A stretch of DNA of 64,000 nt from Trichuris trichiura (taxonomy: Eukaryota; Nematoda; Enoplea; Trichinellida; Trichuridae). The stretch covers positions 1,364,001-1,428,000 of the forward strand of contig JBAJFE010000004.1 of NCBI GenBank assembly GCA_037903355.1. The letters run 5' to 3'. Below the pieces are notes generated by a model, which was not told where the DNA came from, searched no databases, and saw only the letters and a list, made by a program, of their open reading frames with translations. The translations under genes were made by a program, and so were the position numbers. Below, in pieces: positions 49,001 through 61,457 of this stretch (position 1 is its first letter; the number at the start of each line of letters is the position of its first letter).

Positions 49001-49714
49001 CCAGTATTAACTCGCTATTTTTTTTATTAAAAAAGAATTTATTCAAAGCGAAATAAACGAAGAAGATGGTACGGTTGGTTCTGTAGCCGGCGGCGGCAGG
49101 TACGACCAATTGGTTAACATGTTCTTACAAAAGGGAAGAGGCGTTCCTTGCGTGGGACTTAGCATAGGGATCGAAAGAATATTTACAGTTATGGAAAAGA
49201 AGTTGCAGGTAGAAAAAATGTTGAATACTTGTTCATATTGCTAAAGTTATCTTTTGCAATAGAAGGAGCGGAAGAGGATAAGAAGCAACGAAACGGATGT
49301 CTACGTTGCTTCGGCCCAGAAGAATCTCCTTCTTGAACGGATGAAGTTGTGCAGAGCATTATGGGACCGGAAGTTTAAGGTGAACATTGTTTTCGAAATG
49401 ACGACATCGCGTATAAGCATTGACGGTTAGCTTTTTTTGTCTTCAGACCGAGATGTCTTACAAGCAAAATCCAAAACTGTTACAACAGCTTCAATACTGC
49501 GAAGACCGTTGCATTCCATTAGCTCTGATCATTGGTGAAAGCGAAATTCAACGAGGCATAGTGAAATTGAGAACTGTTCCAACTAGACAAGAAGTTATGC
49601 GTTGTTGTTTATGACTTTTATTAATTATCAATTTTATAGGAAGAAGTTCCAAGGGATCAACTTTTCAACGTGTTGAACGAACGGCTGCGGCGTACGTCAA
49701 CTGACAATTCATAA
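43021..49714 (+). CDS. hars: Histidyl-tRNA synthetase (class II)
   Basis: Charges tRNA-His with histidine in the cytosol and, from one gene in many animals, mitochondria. Exons: 43199-43264, 43380-43424, 43475-43549, 47847-47945, 48015-48140, 48213-48320, 48393-48491, 48550-48649, 48703-48845, 48901-48976, 49036-49208, 49263-49379, 49447-49593, 49640-49714, all in phase; with a plausible first exon 43021-43134 the total is 520 residues (human 509). The first exon has a weak GTTGCC donor and is uncertain. Key blocks: [40 protein letters not shown], motif 2 [20 protein letters not shown], HisA block [26 protein letters not shown] and motif 3 [14 protein letters not shown], then the anticodon-binding domain. 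Catalytic arginine and glutamate positions are intact. Intron 43550-47846 is 4.3 kb and holds a Tigger element. Confidence 0.93.
43637..43718. repeat. Perfect 26-bp inverted repeat in the HARS intron
   Basis: 43637-43662 (TTCTTCTAAGTTTTTCGCGG then TATTTT) is the exact reverse complement of 43693-43718, with a 30-base loop. It lies 90 bp after the third recognised HARS exon. Could be a tiny foldback insertion or a transcript hairpin. Confidence 0.7.
44951..47582. mobile_element. Complete Tigger-type DNA transposon with TA target duplication
   Basis: Left end CAATCGGCCCTCGTTATCCG and right end (complement CAGTCGGCCCTCGTTATCCA) are terminal inverted repeats of about 23 bp, flanked by TA at 44949-44950 and 47583-47584. 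Length 2632 bp, the usual size of Tigger elements. It carries one transposase frame on the minus strand and sits inside intron 3 of the histidyl-tRNA synthetase gene, antisense to it. Confidence 0.9.
45636..47234 (-). pseudogene. Tigger transposase pseudogene (CENP-B HTH plus DDE domain)
   Basis: Starts [20 protein letters not shown] at 47234, loses frame after [11 protein letters not shown] (one base missing near 47135), then runs 313 codons: [20 protein letters not shown] (CENPB-N helix-turn-helix), [13 protein letters not shown] (CENPB HTH), the first Asp in [14 protein letters not shown], the second in [12 protein letters not shown], and [16 protein letters not shown]. The frame changes again after LDQG near 46205, and a TAG lies near 45970 before an acidic tail with [19 protein letters not shown]. 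Catalytic motifs are intact; only about three lesions separate it from an open frame, so it died fairly recently. Confidence 0.9.
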
Positions 49715-51463
49715 AATGTTTCGATCAAAATAAATATATGCAAAACCTTGAAAATGTTAGATTAATGGTGCGTACGCTGTTTTTCGCCCGTTCACGAGGC
49801 TTTTCAATTATTAAGCTTGAAACGATAAAAATGCTCATTATAAATTAGTAAGAGCATTTTAAATCTAATTTCAAGATTTCATTATCGCTCTTATCTGTTC
49901 TCCACACGATAAGCGAGAGAGCGAAAAGACGGCAATGTTTTTTAAAAAAATTGTTTCAGAAGAGGTTGGACATGCAACTATGATTGAAACAGCTTCAGTG
50001 GACGTGTTTCGATGAGTACAGTAAAAAGCGCTGCCTTCTGCTTCATGCAGGTATCCCTAAAAGCGTAATTATCCTTAAGCACCTGCTTTTCTTTTTCGGA
50101 TACTGTATGTTTTGCAAATGGTTATTACCAGCTAGTAACAGAGAAAGGTTTGCATTCTTGCATGCGCAAGAAAAAAATTTTTTTTTCGAAGCCGAGAAAT
50201 AATAACAAATGAAGGGCTGAAAAAAAAACTCTTCAGTCATTCATAAGTAATACGAAGAAAATAGACATGCGAGTGGTCCCTAAGTGGTTCGAAAAAATAG
50301 TAAAACATAATCTACAAACGAAAGGCGGCATTAAGCTTAATTATGGGATCCTTGTAGAATTACAAGAGCCTCCAAAGTTGTCCACGTTACAGGCCGAGAT
50401 AGCTTCACGATCAAAAAAATTAGTTTACTTTCAGCAGCAGTTCATTTAACCTTGAAATAGTTCCTTCTTATCGTAATCAAATACAAAGTCTCCTTGCGCA
50501 ATTTGCCGAAGCGACGGTTACGTTACCTGCAAACTATGTTGGTCTTACTGTTGAATACGCTTCGTCTTATTGTTTTCTCAAGCATCGAATTGTGGTTCAT
50601 GTTAAAGGTTCTCCATCATTGTTAACCGACCGCGCCGCTATTACCTCATCGACAATGTCAATGGAAAGCTCAAATTCTGTTATTTTGGGCCCAGCTATAC
50701 GTAACCTGTTGTCCGTAAACGGTAGGTTTCCCGCTATTATGAATTATCGATCGGTGTAACTGACGGCTTGTATTTTTCGCGTATCGGTGTTATTTTTGCC
50801 CCGAAATTTCACCTGTCATTTTTCTCCGATCGTACTGTAAACACTGTTCGTTCTCACGGTCTCTGTAAACAGTTTCAAAACGAGCCAACTTTCGTAATAA
50901 CTCATGAAGTTTGAAGGCACTGCAACAAGAAGTTATTCCTTCAGTGCTCCTACGTGTCCGCTTTAATTCAAGTCTAATTTTGACTCGAGTCTGAACTTTC
51001 GCGGGTTTCTTACGGTAGAAAAGCCGTCTGTTCATATTCAACAATACGCGGAATTTCGAAGTATTCCTTATCTTGTTTTTAGCTTTAATGATGCGCTAAA
51101 GGCGGTGCGAGTAATATCCCGAATGGTCTGCGTCTTTTTCTGTTTTAGTTGACGGTTTTTCTACCGTAAGAAAATCGTAAGATCTCGAAATCAATTGTCT
51201 TCAACATCTATGTTGATTAAGCGATTTAGAACCCGTGTTGCGATTATAGCCGGCTTAAGGATGGCGATGCAACATTACAGATTTTCTGAAATGGTATTCA
51301 TGGGTATACTTTGTCCCTTGCACGTCAGCCGAAACGCGTCAGTTCAATATGACCAAATATATCGCGCTTCTAACTTTTTCCTAATAGTTCTGATAATTAA
51401 TAATTCATTAGAGCGCTAATCCATTTCGCTTTGAAATCTTTCATTCAACGCTATTCTTTTCAG
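49715..51463 (+). other. Region between HARS and the recognised ATRX exons, with unassigned open frames
   Basis: From an ATG at 50267 a frame reads MRVVPKWFEKIVKHNLQTKG through LVELQEPP; a possible GTTGTC/TTTCAG intron joins it to a frame with NLEIVPSYRNQIQSLLAQFA and HRIVVHVKGSPSLL ending about 50,725. Another frame near 50,770-50,880 reads LYFSRIGVIFAPKFHLSFFS. No consistent splice model joins them and no family was recognised. They may be 5' ATRX exons, a separate small gene, or a decayed one. A short hairpin (AAAATGCTC / GAGCATTTT) lies near 49,830-49,860, just after HARS. Confidence 0.3.
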
Positions 51464-54400
51464 ATTCCTCATCCACGAAGTCCGATGGTACAGTCGCCGC
51501 TTATGATCATGTTAACGCTTGTGCAAGTCATGAGCTAGGTAAAATGATTTTTGTGACATTTTCTACCGTCTTTGTAAATTTCGCTTATCCTACACAGCGC
51601 CCTACCTTATGCACCTTTTGCTTTTTACATCCTGAATAATTAACTATAGGAATTAGTTATTGGCGGTTATGCGTAGAAAAGAAAAACTATAGCTTGCCAT
51701 GCTTGCGCGTAACTGCATTGACTTCTGAAATAAGCGGCGTCGATCCTGTTAATCGCTAAATTATTTTGAGGAATTGAGTACAGTATGCTTAACTATGCGC
51801 AGGTGACATTGTCCCTTGGTAGTTCGCTGATATTTTGATGCAGCGGGAATCTTCCCGGGGCGGATGACAAATAAAGGAATTTTAAACACAATAAAACCTC
51901 GACTGTTTATAAATTAAATTACGATTTCAAAATCAGAAAGATTGAGCAAATTGAAGCTCAAACAAAAGAATAAAGATATTGATTCGGGTCGTAGCATTAT
52001 CGAGATTTTTCAGCTCAGATGTTCTTTCGGTTTCGCTAAAGTTTTACCGTGGTTTTAGGTTGCCTTTCGCTTATAAGCTGTGTTCACTGCGGAACAGTCG
52101 AACTGACGCAGGCTGGTAGAGTGCACGATGGTTTGGCTGCCGCGGTTGCCAATGCGGTGCGGAACTTCTTTTCAAAACAACCAGTTGATTCAGACGCAAC
52201 AATTATTTCCGTTTCTTCGGAAGGTAAAAGTAGTTTTTAATATTCGTCCGTTTTCTTTTTTGCGAAATTCATTATTTTTTTCAGAATCGGTAGACACTTT
52301 GTCAATTGATTCATCCCGGGCATTCTCGGATGCAATTGACTCGCTGGCGGAACTGAGTAAAAAAATTTTTATGCAAGAAAAACGACAATTTGATTAGCGC
52401 GACGTGTTTCAGACGAGGTGATCGACGAGGAATCGTCGCTTGTTTCCGAATTGTCCGCCGAGCAAGTGGATTCGAACAACGAACTTTCCGACTACAAACT
52501 CAAAGGTATTTTGGTCTTTTTTTAAAAAGACTTTCGGTCAGCTTTCTCGTACCAGAGCATAATGCCAACTGTGCGGATGAAGCAACGTTGCTCGACGGTG
52601 CCGCATCCCGCGTAATTAACGAGGACAACGACGGAAAAGAGGGCGAAGCTACCGAATGCAATGATGAATTGCCTAAGTCACTTCAAAGTTTGTTTGATCA
52701 AGAAATTTCGGCGTCCATGCGCGAAAATGGTATAACTTGAGACCTCTCGTTACGAATTATTATTAACGGCGCACTTTAGCTTCAGAAGACGAAGCTGAAG
52801 AAGTAGGAGCAGAAGAAGATGATGATGATGACGACGATATGCCTAGTAAAGAGCATTTGAAGAATCTATTTGAAAATGTATCAACTTAGCGCTTTTTACG
52901 TGGTTTTTATGTCTTGTTTTGCAGATTAAGAAAATTGAAACTATAGAATCAATCAAATCGGTTATGAAGGTGACGATTTCGTCGATTCTTTCCGATATTG
53001 ACTACATCGATGAGCAAAAGTCCGTTTCGTCGAAGCCTTCGAACACTCGAAAGGGTATAGGCGAATATACGAATTCATTTTTATCTTACCATTCGCTTAA
53101 GCTCTCTCTAGATGAGATAATGTCCCTTAATTGTTTTTATAGTTCTTCTCGGCGGTAGTGACTTTTCAGATCCGCAAAAAATACTTCTTTTCTCTATGTA
53201 GTAGAAAAGGCGTTTAAAGTCTACTGTAGTTGGCAGAATGTTTTGTGCGTTTTAATTCGTAATTGAATTGACTTAAGATCGGCATACTAAAGCCGCTTCG
53301 AAGAGTAACGCGCCAGTGGACCCAAAAGAGCAAGAGTTTTCAAACGTGATTAGCGACTTGTACAATCCGTATGTGGAATCCGTATCTGCTTTATTTTGAG
53401 CTATTTAAAGTTGTATCTTTTTTATAGATGCTCCAGTAGCGAGAACGAAGAGGAAGAAGAAGAGCAGTCGGGCGTCTGTTCAACTGGCGCGAAAGCAAAG
53501 ATTGAAGAGACCCCAGCAGGTTAATCCTTTTAAATTCCGAAGAGATTATTCCCTACGGTTGGCTAATGGCGGTTGAACAGCTTATCGTCTTTCTTCATTG
53601 ATTTTTTTAAATAAAAAAAATTTGCATTTCCGCTACGGACAACGTTGAGTAAATGTGCGTCGAAATCTAATTGGGTTTGTAGTTTCAGCCGACGACGGAG
53701 AAGTGAATGATTCCCAGCCGACGGAGGCTAAGTTAGCAACGTGTGCTCGTTTATGGTCCAACTTGATATGCGTATCTGCCATTTAGGGAAAAAATTGAAC
53801 CAACTGTCCCGCAGGGCGTCGTTGAAGCGGAAGACAAAATGGAAAGTGAAATTGTTCACACCGCCACTGGTAGGCTTTTAATTGAAATCATTTCTTAAAT
53901 TGTATTCCCATTTCTTCCTATATATGTTCGCGGTTCGAATAAAATGGCAACCAGTTTACTATACGCGCTCCTACGCTTTTCTTTACGATGTATGTTAAGT
54001 TTGACTTTGACTATATTACATTTTGCATGATGAGTTTTTTAGTAGTTTTCGACAAGTGGTAGTTGATAGATTTGATTCATAAGCCCGAAAGTCGTATTAC
54101 CGAATTGTCAGAAATGCTGGACGGTCAAAATACCGAAGATCGAAAGTTCGAATACCCGAAGTTCTGAGTATAGTCTCTACCTTAATTATCCGCGGTCTTC
54201 TTATTCGCTGATTACCCTATAGCGTAGTTTGACCAGTAAGACGGTGGCGCCATCTTTTAAACAGAGATTACTTTTGGGCAGTCATACAAGAACGCTAGAA
54301 AATGCGTCATGTCCTGCAGTGGTGCAGCGATATTTCTTAAAAGATGACGTCACTCTTCATCCTGGTTAAACCGCGCTATAGGGAACTCGTGAACAAGAAG

Positions 54401-57400
54401 ACCGCGGATAAAGAAAGCTGATTGCATTCGGGATTTCGACTACTACTTCGTATTTTGACTTTCGATATTTCGTCCATTTATTTTTTGGCTTTTTGGAGTC
54501 GTGACTATCGATATGTTGACTTTCGGTTTTGTGGCCGCCACCGGCCGTTGATAAAACTGGTAGTTTTCCTGTTTTTCGGGATTCGTCTCCCTTTCTCATC
54601 GCAGGCAGTAAAATGGTTCCCGCGCAATGTTAGTCGCGGAAAAGTATGCGTGCTCTCGAATAATTCGCTACGCGATGTCATAATTTGTAGAATCGTACCT
54701 CTTTGCATACGTCTCGACAAATAAGGTAGATTTTTAAATGTCTTCTACGTTTTTTGAAATTTACCTCAAGCCATAAGTATCCTTTGCTTTATGAATTTAA
54801 TTTATTGCGCTTCTGTTTTTTGTTTTTTACTTTTCCGAGTTGTTACATTTTTTTAGCTGCCGAAGAAGAAGTCGACTTGCCGGATGATAAAAAAGTTTGC
54901 GCGATTTCTGCTCCATCCTCCTACAACTGCGTAAAGTTGCACTTACGGTATGTTACATAAGCGCTTCAGAGACAGCTTGCTTTTGTGCATGTATTGCGTC
55001 TTGTTGGTCTGATTTTCTTGTATTTTTTTTCATTAAGAGCGGGAAAAGTGATCAGTGGAAAAGTAGTGCCTTACAAGATAGAGCCTTTCGTCGATAAGAG
55101 TTCTTCGGGCAGTTCGGAAGAATCTTCCGACGTCAGCGATTCAGAATCGCTTGAAAACAATTCGCTGTTGCTCCTGAATGAATTGCCCCCGACTGATTCC
55201 CGTAAATTGCTTACTATTCTGCCCGTAGCTTTTATTCTGACTTAAAAATGTTCAGCGGGTGAGGTATCCCTTTCGACTGGCAAAGTGCGAAAGAAACGGG
55301 TGCGCGTTTATACGAGCGACGAGGAATCGGATGAACTTCATTCTTCCGGCTCGCAAGATGTGCAACCGAGCAATAAAAGACGTCGAAAAAGAAAAGCCAA
55401 AGCGTTGAGTAAGCTGGAGCCAAATACGGTCTATGCGCGCAAGTTGGAAATGGAGCGGCGGAAAAGAATTGAGGAGCGACAGAAATTGGTAAGGCAGTTA
55501 TTATTTTTTGACCCGCATCGTCGCGGCTATACGTTACGCGTAAATAAACATTTTCAGTACAACAACGTTCCCGTTGAAAACGCTGCCGAAATTAGCGGAC
55601 TAAAGGAGTCCAATTTTGTTTTGGAAATGTCCGAAGATGGAAAAAAACCGGCGGTCGTTGTTCACGAGCAGTTGGCCAATTGCATGAAGGCGCATCAGCG
55701 CCGCGGAGTTCAATTCCTATACGACAATACGATTGAATCGTTCAAAAAAATCAACTCTGCCGGCAGCGGATGTATCCTTGCTCACTCGATGGGCTTAGGA
55801 AAATCTCTTCAAGTAAATTTTTAAAATATAGCTTCCAACCTTCCTTTAATGTACTTACTCTAAAAGGTCGTTGCGTATCTACACGTCGTTATGACCAACG
55901 AACTTTTGGGAGTGAAATCCGCCCTTATATTGTCTCCGCTTGGCGTAGTTTTAAATTGGAAAAACGAATTCGACTTGTGGTTGTTCAACAAAGGTTTAAA
56001 CCTTCAGGTAGCAAAACCGCATCGTTTTTCTCCCGCCAAAAAAAAATATGCATTACCGTAGGTCTTCGCAATGAGCTGCCTAAAATCGTCAAGGGACAGA
56101 ATTATGCTGCTTAAAAACTGGAAAGCCTACGGAGGCGTTCTAATCATGGGATACTGCATGTTTCGTATAATGGTCAATAATAAGCGAAACAAAAATCACA
56201 AAGCCGTCATTTGCGAAACTTTGTTGGATCCAGGTAAGACTACGTTTTGAGACGGAACGATTTGCATACGCATGCAAATATTTTTCGACTTTCTTCCGCA
56301 ACATATTGTTTTGCAGGACCGGATGTTGTAATCTGCGACGAAGCGCATATTTTGAAAAACGACAGTGCCGGCATATCAAAGGCGCTCAGTCAGATAAAGA
56401 CGAAAAGGCGTATATGCCTTACGGGAACGCCTTTGCAGAACAGCCTGTTTGAATGTAGGGAAAATAAGGGCGCACCGAATTGCCTGTTGAGACGTTTTTC
56501 GAACTTTTTGTTTTAGATTATTGCATGGTCAATTTTGTAAAGCCGAATTTGCTCGGCACGAAAAAGAATTTCAACTCCACCTTTGTGCATCCAATCAGGA
56601 ATGGACAAATGTCCGATTCAACGCCGACCGAAGTCAGAGTGATGAAGCGACGATCTCATGTTTTGCACAAGCTGCTGTCAGGCTTCGTCCAGGTTGCATT
56701 GTCGTCGGGACAATGTTTCAAGCAATATGTTAATTTTTTTTGTTTGTCTGTTTACAGCGAGTCGGCTACGAAAGTCTTGAAGAACCGTTGTTCATGAAAC
56801 ACGAGTATATTCTGTACGTGCGCCTGTCGCCCGAGCAAGTCAACTTGTACAATCATTACTTGGATGTTGTCGTCGAAAATTTGGACATCAAATCGCTGAA
56901 AGCCCGCAATAGCCTATTTCAAGATTTTCAAAGCCTTCAACTTGTTTGGAATCATCCGAGGGCTTTGCTTCTACACGAAGCTGATAGTTCTCGCAAGGTT
57001 AGCTTTAAAAAACCAGTTTTTTTTCTCGTAGTAAAATGTCTGCTCTTACTTGGACTCGTAAGCTTGCGTGGGATCCAATGAAAGATGTTGAAAGAATTTC
57101 CATAAATTATTATCCTTATTTTGCGTAGTGTTATGTCTATTATTTTCAGTCTTCTAAATGGACCAGTGAATCGGAAGAGGAGGAAGAATATGAAGAAGAG
57201 CTTACAAGCACGACCAGTAGTAGTAGCTGCAGCAGCAGCAGTAGCAGCAGTAGCAGTAGTAGTACCAGCAGCAAGTCGGTCAAATCGGAAAAGTTCGTTT
57301 GCTTTGTATTGTTTAAACGAGAGATAATTTGCTGTCACATTTTAGTCCTCCCTTATTGAATGCTTATAATCGTGACGAAGCTCCGTCGGTGCTTCTCCAA

Positions 57401-60400
57401 CCAACGGACGATGACGTATTGCCGGTGTTGGAATCCGAGCATGCAGAGGACGGAATAACCGCTAATGAAATTGAAGAAGTGGAAAAACCGGCTGTCGATC
57501 GTTCTCAGTGGTTCAAAGCCATAACGGCCGAACTAGACTGCGATAGGTTGGAGTTGTCGGGCAAATTAGTCTTACTGTTCAAGATATTAGAAAAATGCGC
57601 CGAAATAGGCGACAAACTGTGAGCTCTCGGCAAAATGTTCGAACATAAGAAGTCTAACACAAAAGTGTTGCTTTCAGATTGGTGTTTTCGCAAAGTCTTA
57701 TCATGCTGAATCTTATTGAAAAATTCCTTGCCTTAAATTCAAAGGACGACGACGAATCGAGCGACGACGACGACAGTGTTGATGACGAGGAAGCGAAAGT
57801 TAAGCGTTGCTTATTGCCTACGGGACGATGGGTTCGAGGTATGGACTACTTGCGCTTGGATGGTTCAACTCCGGCCGAAGTGAGAAAACGAATTGCGTTG
57901 CGTTTCAACGATACCAACGATTTGAGGTGCCGTCCAAATTTAAGTTTAAGTAATTCTTTTTTTAAAAATTTACCTTCAAGATGCCGGCTTTTATTGGTTT
58001 CCATACGCGCCGGTTCGCTGGGAATCAACCTAATTGGAAGCAACAGAGTTGTAATATTCGACGCCAACTGGAATCCCACTCACGAAATGCAAGCGATGTT
58101 CAGAGTTATCCGACTCGGCCAAACAAAGCCAGTATACGTCTATCGATTCATAGCTCAAGTAAGTATTGTTGTTTTTGGTCAGACTTTCTAGCCTTAAAAC
58201 CGCTAGCTGCAGCCTTTGTAAAATGTCCGCAGCTTTTATTGCACTAGAAAATCTATTATCCAAATCACTTGTTGGAATTAGTTTAAATAATTGAAAATTC
58301 AGATAGATAACTAACTTTTTCTAGTATATAAGTTAAGTAAGTCATCATACGCAAATGTAGTGCAGTAAAATACAGCTAAAAGTTTCGGCAGCTTTTGGAA
58401 TGCTTGTTATCTCTGTCATTGATGTGTGTGGGGTAATCTGCAGGACTAATTATTAGCGAACTTGTTTGTTTTTCCGTAGCTTTTATTCAGGGCTAAAGGC
58501 GCCCTGTGAAAATGAGTCGCCTTCATCTTATCTTTCGTACTTTTTTCCGGCAAGATTTCTGCTTAATTTTATTTTGTTATTCTTAATTTTATCCCTTATA
58601 ATTTTATTTATTTTACTTTATTATTTTTTTGTTACTCTACTTTTCAAAATGTAGCTTCTTGCGACGGGACTGTAAGTTTTCATGTTAAACTGCTTCTTTT
58701 TTTGAGGATGTCTCGTTAAGGATACAACAAACTGTGTATTCTCCGGAGCTTCCGGGCCACTCGTGACCTGTCTTCAGCTATCTTAAAATTTTAGCGTGAT
58801 TTTAAGACCGCTGAAGTATTGTATCCTTAACGGGACATACATTCCGTAAAAAGAAACAGCTTAACATTGTTTTGAAGATATAATGTCTTCGTACGGGACC
58901 AAATAATTTCATTTTGGCTTCTTTTGTACGGATTTTCTGTGTCCCGTTGAATAAACTTTTATTAATAAACTTTTCTTAATAAAATGTCCGTAGCTTTCAA
59001 CTTGATCATCAGCACGTCAATCCTTAGACCGCTGATGACGGGTCAAGTTCGGACCCGAAAGCTACGGACATTTTATTAAGAAAAGTTTATTAATAAAAGT
59101 TTATTCAACGGGACACAGAAAATCCGTACAAAAGAAGCCAAAAAAGCTTAACATTGTTACGGTATTTAACTTTACTTGATTTCATTATCGCAATTACCGT
59201 ATTCTGCATATTTGTATTTCTTTACGGCATCGTTTTTTTGGTTTTCTTGCTTTCGTTTAAGTACTTTTTCAATGAGAGAAATTCTTTTCTGCTTAAGCAC
59301 TTCTTTCAAATTCTTAAATTGTCCTTTAGTCGCTTTTCGTCACGGACGAGCAAGCTCCAACGACCGGGCACGATTAGTCTTAAAAGTTCGGTTCAATAAA
59401 ATATCCACTTAATGTATCGAATTAGCTATTGCGTACAATGATCACGCAATCTGCCGAAAATGTTCGGGCTATATACGAAACAGGTAATATTTCACGCATT
59501 TCATAGGCATTCTGTACAATGCCAAAAGGCAAACCGGCAAAGTATTAAAGCTCTGAAAGTCTAAAGTGGCGAAGTTTACGGGACGAAGTGCATTGTTTTG
59601 TTCGCTGCTTTACTATATTTAACTCGTACCTTAGCTTAAAGTAAGACAGGCAATGATAAGAGAAAGATTGGGTGCTTTGGTTCCGAAACCTTGCGGCCTA
59701 CATTGTTGCGCTTTACCCTAAGCCTAAGCCACGGCTGGAAAGTAGCGAGAAAACAGCTCACTTTGCCGCGTAGGTGTCGCCACTGTAAGTTTGAGGGGGC
59801 GTAGGTGACAAAACCATAAAGCTGCAGATTTGCATTTCACATTCTACCTAAGCATTATTTGTTGTTCTGTATAATACCTAGGCAAAGAATACGTTATATT
59901 CAAGTAACATAGAGATCTCATATTTTACCCAAAATAGTCACGCATATTTCATCCATTGCCAGTATATGTATACAAGTTTATTAATTTAGTAATATATTTA
60001 ACTTTTTAACACCTTTTGTCCTATATATAGAGAGAAGGTGGTTTTTTTTAAAAAAATATTTCATCTTTTATCCGATTTTTATACTTGAAGGAAACTATGG
60101 AGTCGGTAATATACGGAAGACAGGTGGTGAAGCAGTCGCTTGCTTACCGCGTTGTTGACGATTGGCAAATTGAGCGTCACTTTTCCGGTAGCGATTTGTT
60201 GGATTTGTACTGCAAAGCTTCAATGGAAGAAGCTTACAATCCTTCGAGGAACGTGTTGCACATCTTGCCAAAGGTAAAAGCGTCGCTCGTCCTATTGCCA
60301 GATTCCATTAATTGGAGCTAGCGGGAAAAATGACCTATTTAGGATCGCCTTTTGGCGGACATTTTGTCCGAGTGCGGCAACTGGGTAGCCAAGTATCACG

Positions 60401-61457
60401 AGCATGATTCACTTTTGAAAAATATCGTCGAGGAGACGTTGACGGACGAGGAAATGAAGGCTGCGTGGGCTGAGTACGAAATGGAGAAGCAACAAACAGA
60501 TTTGGAAAAGCGAATTGCCATCTTACACTTGCGCGCCGCGAACAACATGGTGACCACGGTGAACTTAGACACGGATACATTTACTCAAAGCTACTACGAT
60601 CCACCAGCGGTTAATTATAACAGAGTAGCGGGACCGGCAGGACGTGAGAATGTTGCTACGTCTCTATGGTTGCCGAGTCGAGGCGGTTTTCGGACAGCAA
60701 ACCATGTCCCGTCAACAAGCATGAGAACAGAGGTTGAAGATGACGACGACGTTGTAGAGGTGCTGGAACCTGTCAATCGCCCAATCCTGATTCCAGCTAC
60801 TAGCAGCGTAGTCGCCGGACAACTGCGGCGTCTTAACCCGCCGCAGGACCAACATAGGCATACGGAAGTGATTCAACGAGGCAGCGCGCCTACGCAGAAA
60901 CAAAGTGGCTTAAGGCAAATGCTACAAACACCCACAATGCCTATGAATGGGCGCATTTGGCGCGCCATAGTGCATCCAGGTAGTAACAAGCCGCCATCAC
61001 CGAGTAATGCTAGGCTTGAGCAAGAGCGGCTAGTAAGATTCGGCGCTTTGGCGAAGGCTCATGGTGAGAACACACAGTTTGCTAACTTGACTATATTATT
61101 TACTTTTAAATCCTTAGCAAGAAGTTTATTGGAACAAGTAAACAGCAGCAGGGAGGCAAGCTACATGTTGGGCGAATTTGAAAGATGTTTTGGTATGTCC
61201 GGCTATAGCCTTTTGTCCCAGTACATTAGGCAGGTAATACAGCGACGTTGCATGCTCTCTCCAGTTGTTCCTACTTTTCATTTTGGTTATTTTTGCAGAA
61301 TCCGACGCATAGAATAACCGCCAAGGATGTTCCAATGCTCGTAGACACTTTAAAACACCAAATATTGCTGCAAAGACAACGGCAGCTGGAACAACAAACT
61401 CAAGTTGACAATAGAACTTTAAATAGCGCCCCTTCCGTCTCTTACTCCCAGCGTTAA
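51464..61457 (+). CDS. xnp-1: ATRX/XNP-1, SNF2-family chromatin remodelling ATPase
   Basis: ATRX deposits histone H3.3 and remodels heterochromatin. Acidic/Ser-rich N-terminal exons (51.5-55.2 kb) start with [12 protein letters not shown] and include LISCVHCG, resembling the first zinc pair of the ADD domain, but no further cysteine pairs. The helicase starts at 55253: [14 protein letters not shown] (Walker A) at 55.8 kb, [17 protein letters not shown] at 55.95 kb, [20 protein letters not shown] (DEAH box) and [13 protein letters not shown] at 56.3-56.45 kb, then [19 protein letters not shown]. An acidic/poly-Ser insert (57.15-57.29 kb) precedes lobe 2: [60 protein letters not shown] and [20 protein letters not shown]. 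After a 1.9 kb intron come [27 protein letters not shown] and AAWAEYE, typical of ATRX rather than RAD54, and the stop at 61457. The 5' end is not determined. Confidence 0.9.
54171..54424. mobile_element. Small MITE related to the Tigger element
   Basis: Inverted ends share TTATCCGCGGTCTTCTT and CCCTATAGCG. The right half (AAGATGACGTCACT, then TTAAACCGCG) matches the right end of the Tigger element at 47.5 kb (AAGATGACGTCACT, AAACCGCG), and the right terminus reads CAATCAGC as complement against CAATCGGC there. It is an internally deleted relative, in an ATRX intron between 53.9 and 54.86 kb. Confidence 0.7.
55489..55557 (+). other. Stopless 69-nt ATRX intron, potentially retained
   Basis: GTAAGG donor after EERQKL and TTTTCAG acceptor before YNNVPVE give a normal short intron, but its length is a multiple of three and the frame reads through it ([18 protein letters not shown]). 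Splicing restores spacing closer to other ATRX proteins. Retention would add 23 residues just before the helicase core. Confidence 0.5.
58684..58866. mobile_element. Foldback element, copy e
   Basis: Left arm GTTAAACTGCTTCTTTTTTT, CTCGTTAAGGATAC, CTCCGGAGCTTCCGGGCC; right arm GACCGCTGAAG, GTATCCTTAACGGGACATAC, ATTCCGTAAAAAGAAACAGC. The right arm has lost the GACCCGAAAGCTCCGGAG box that the left retains. Confidence 0.75.
58880..59150. mobile_element. Foldback element, copy f
   Basis: Long near-perfect hairpin: left GTACGGATTTTCTGTGTCCC, ATTAATAAACTTTTCTTAAT, AAAATGTCCGTAGCTTT; right AAAGCTACGGACATTTT, ATTAAGAAAAGTTTATTAAT, GGGACACAGAAAATCCGTAC. The centre keeps GACCGCTGATGACGGGTC. It lies tandem to copy e. 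Confidence 0.85.

Larger units (their letters stand above)
58159..60090. other. 1.9 kb ATRX intron carrying foldback elements
   Basis: Separates the RFIAQ exon from the exon starting [11 protein letters not shown]. It contains foldback copies e and f and otherwise AT-rich non-coding sequence. No gene recognised inside. Confidence 0.7.

Noticed and set aside
56952..57338. Minus-strand frame with alanine/threonine runs
   Set aside because: It is the complement of the ATRX poly-Ser/acidic insert.
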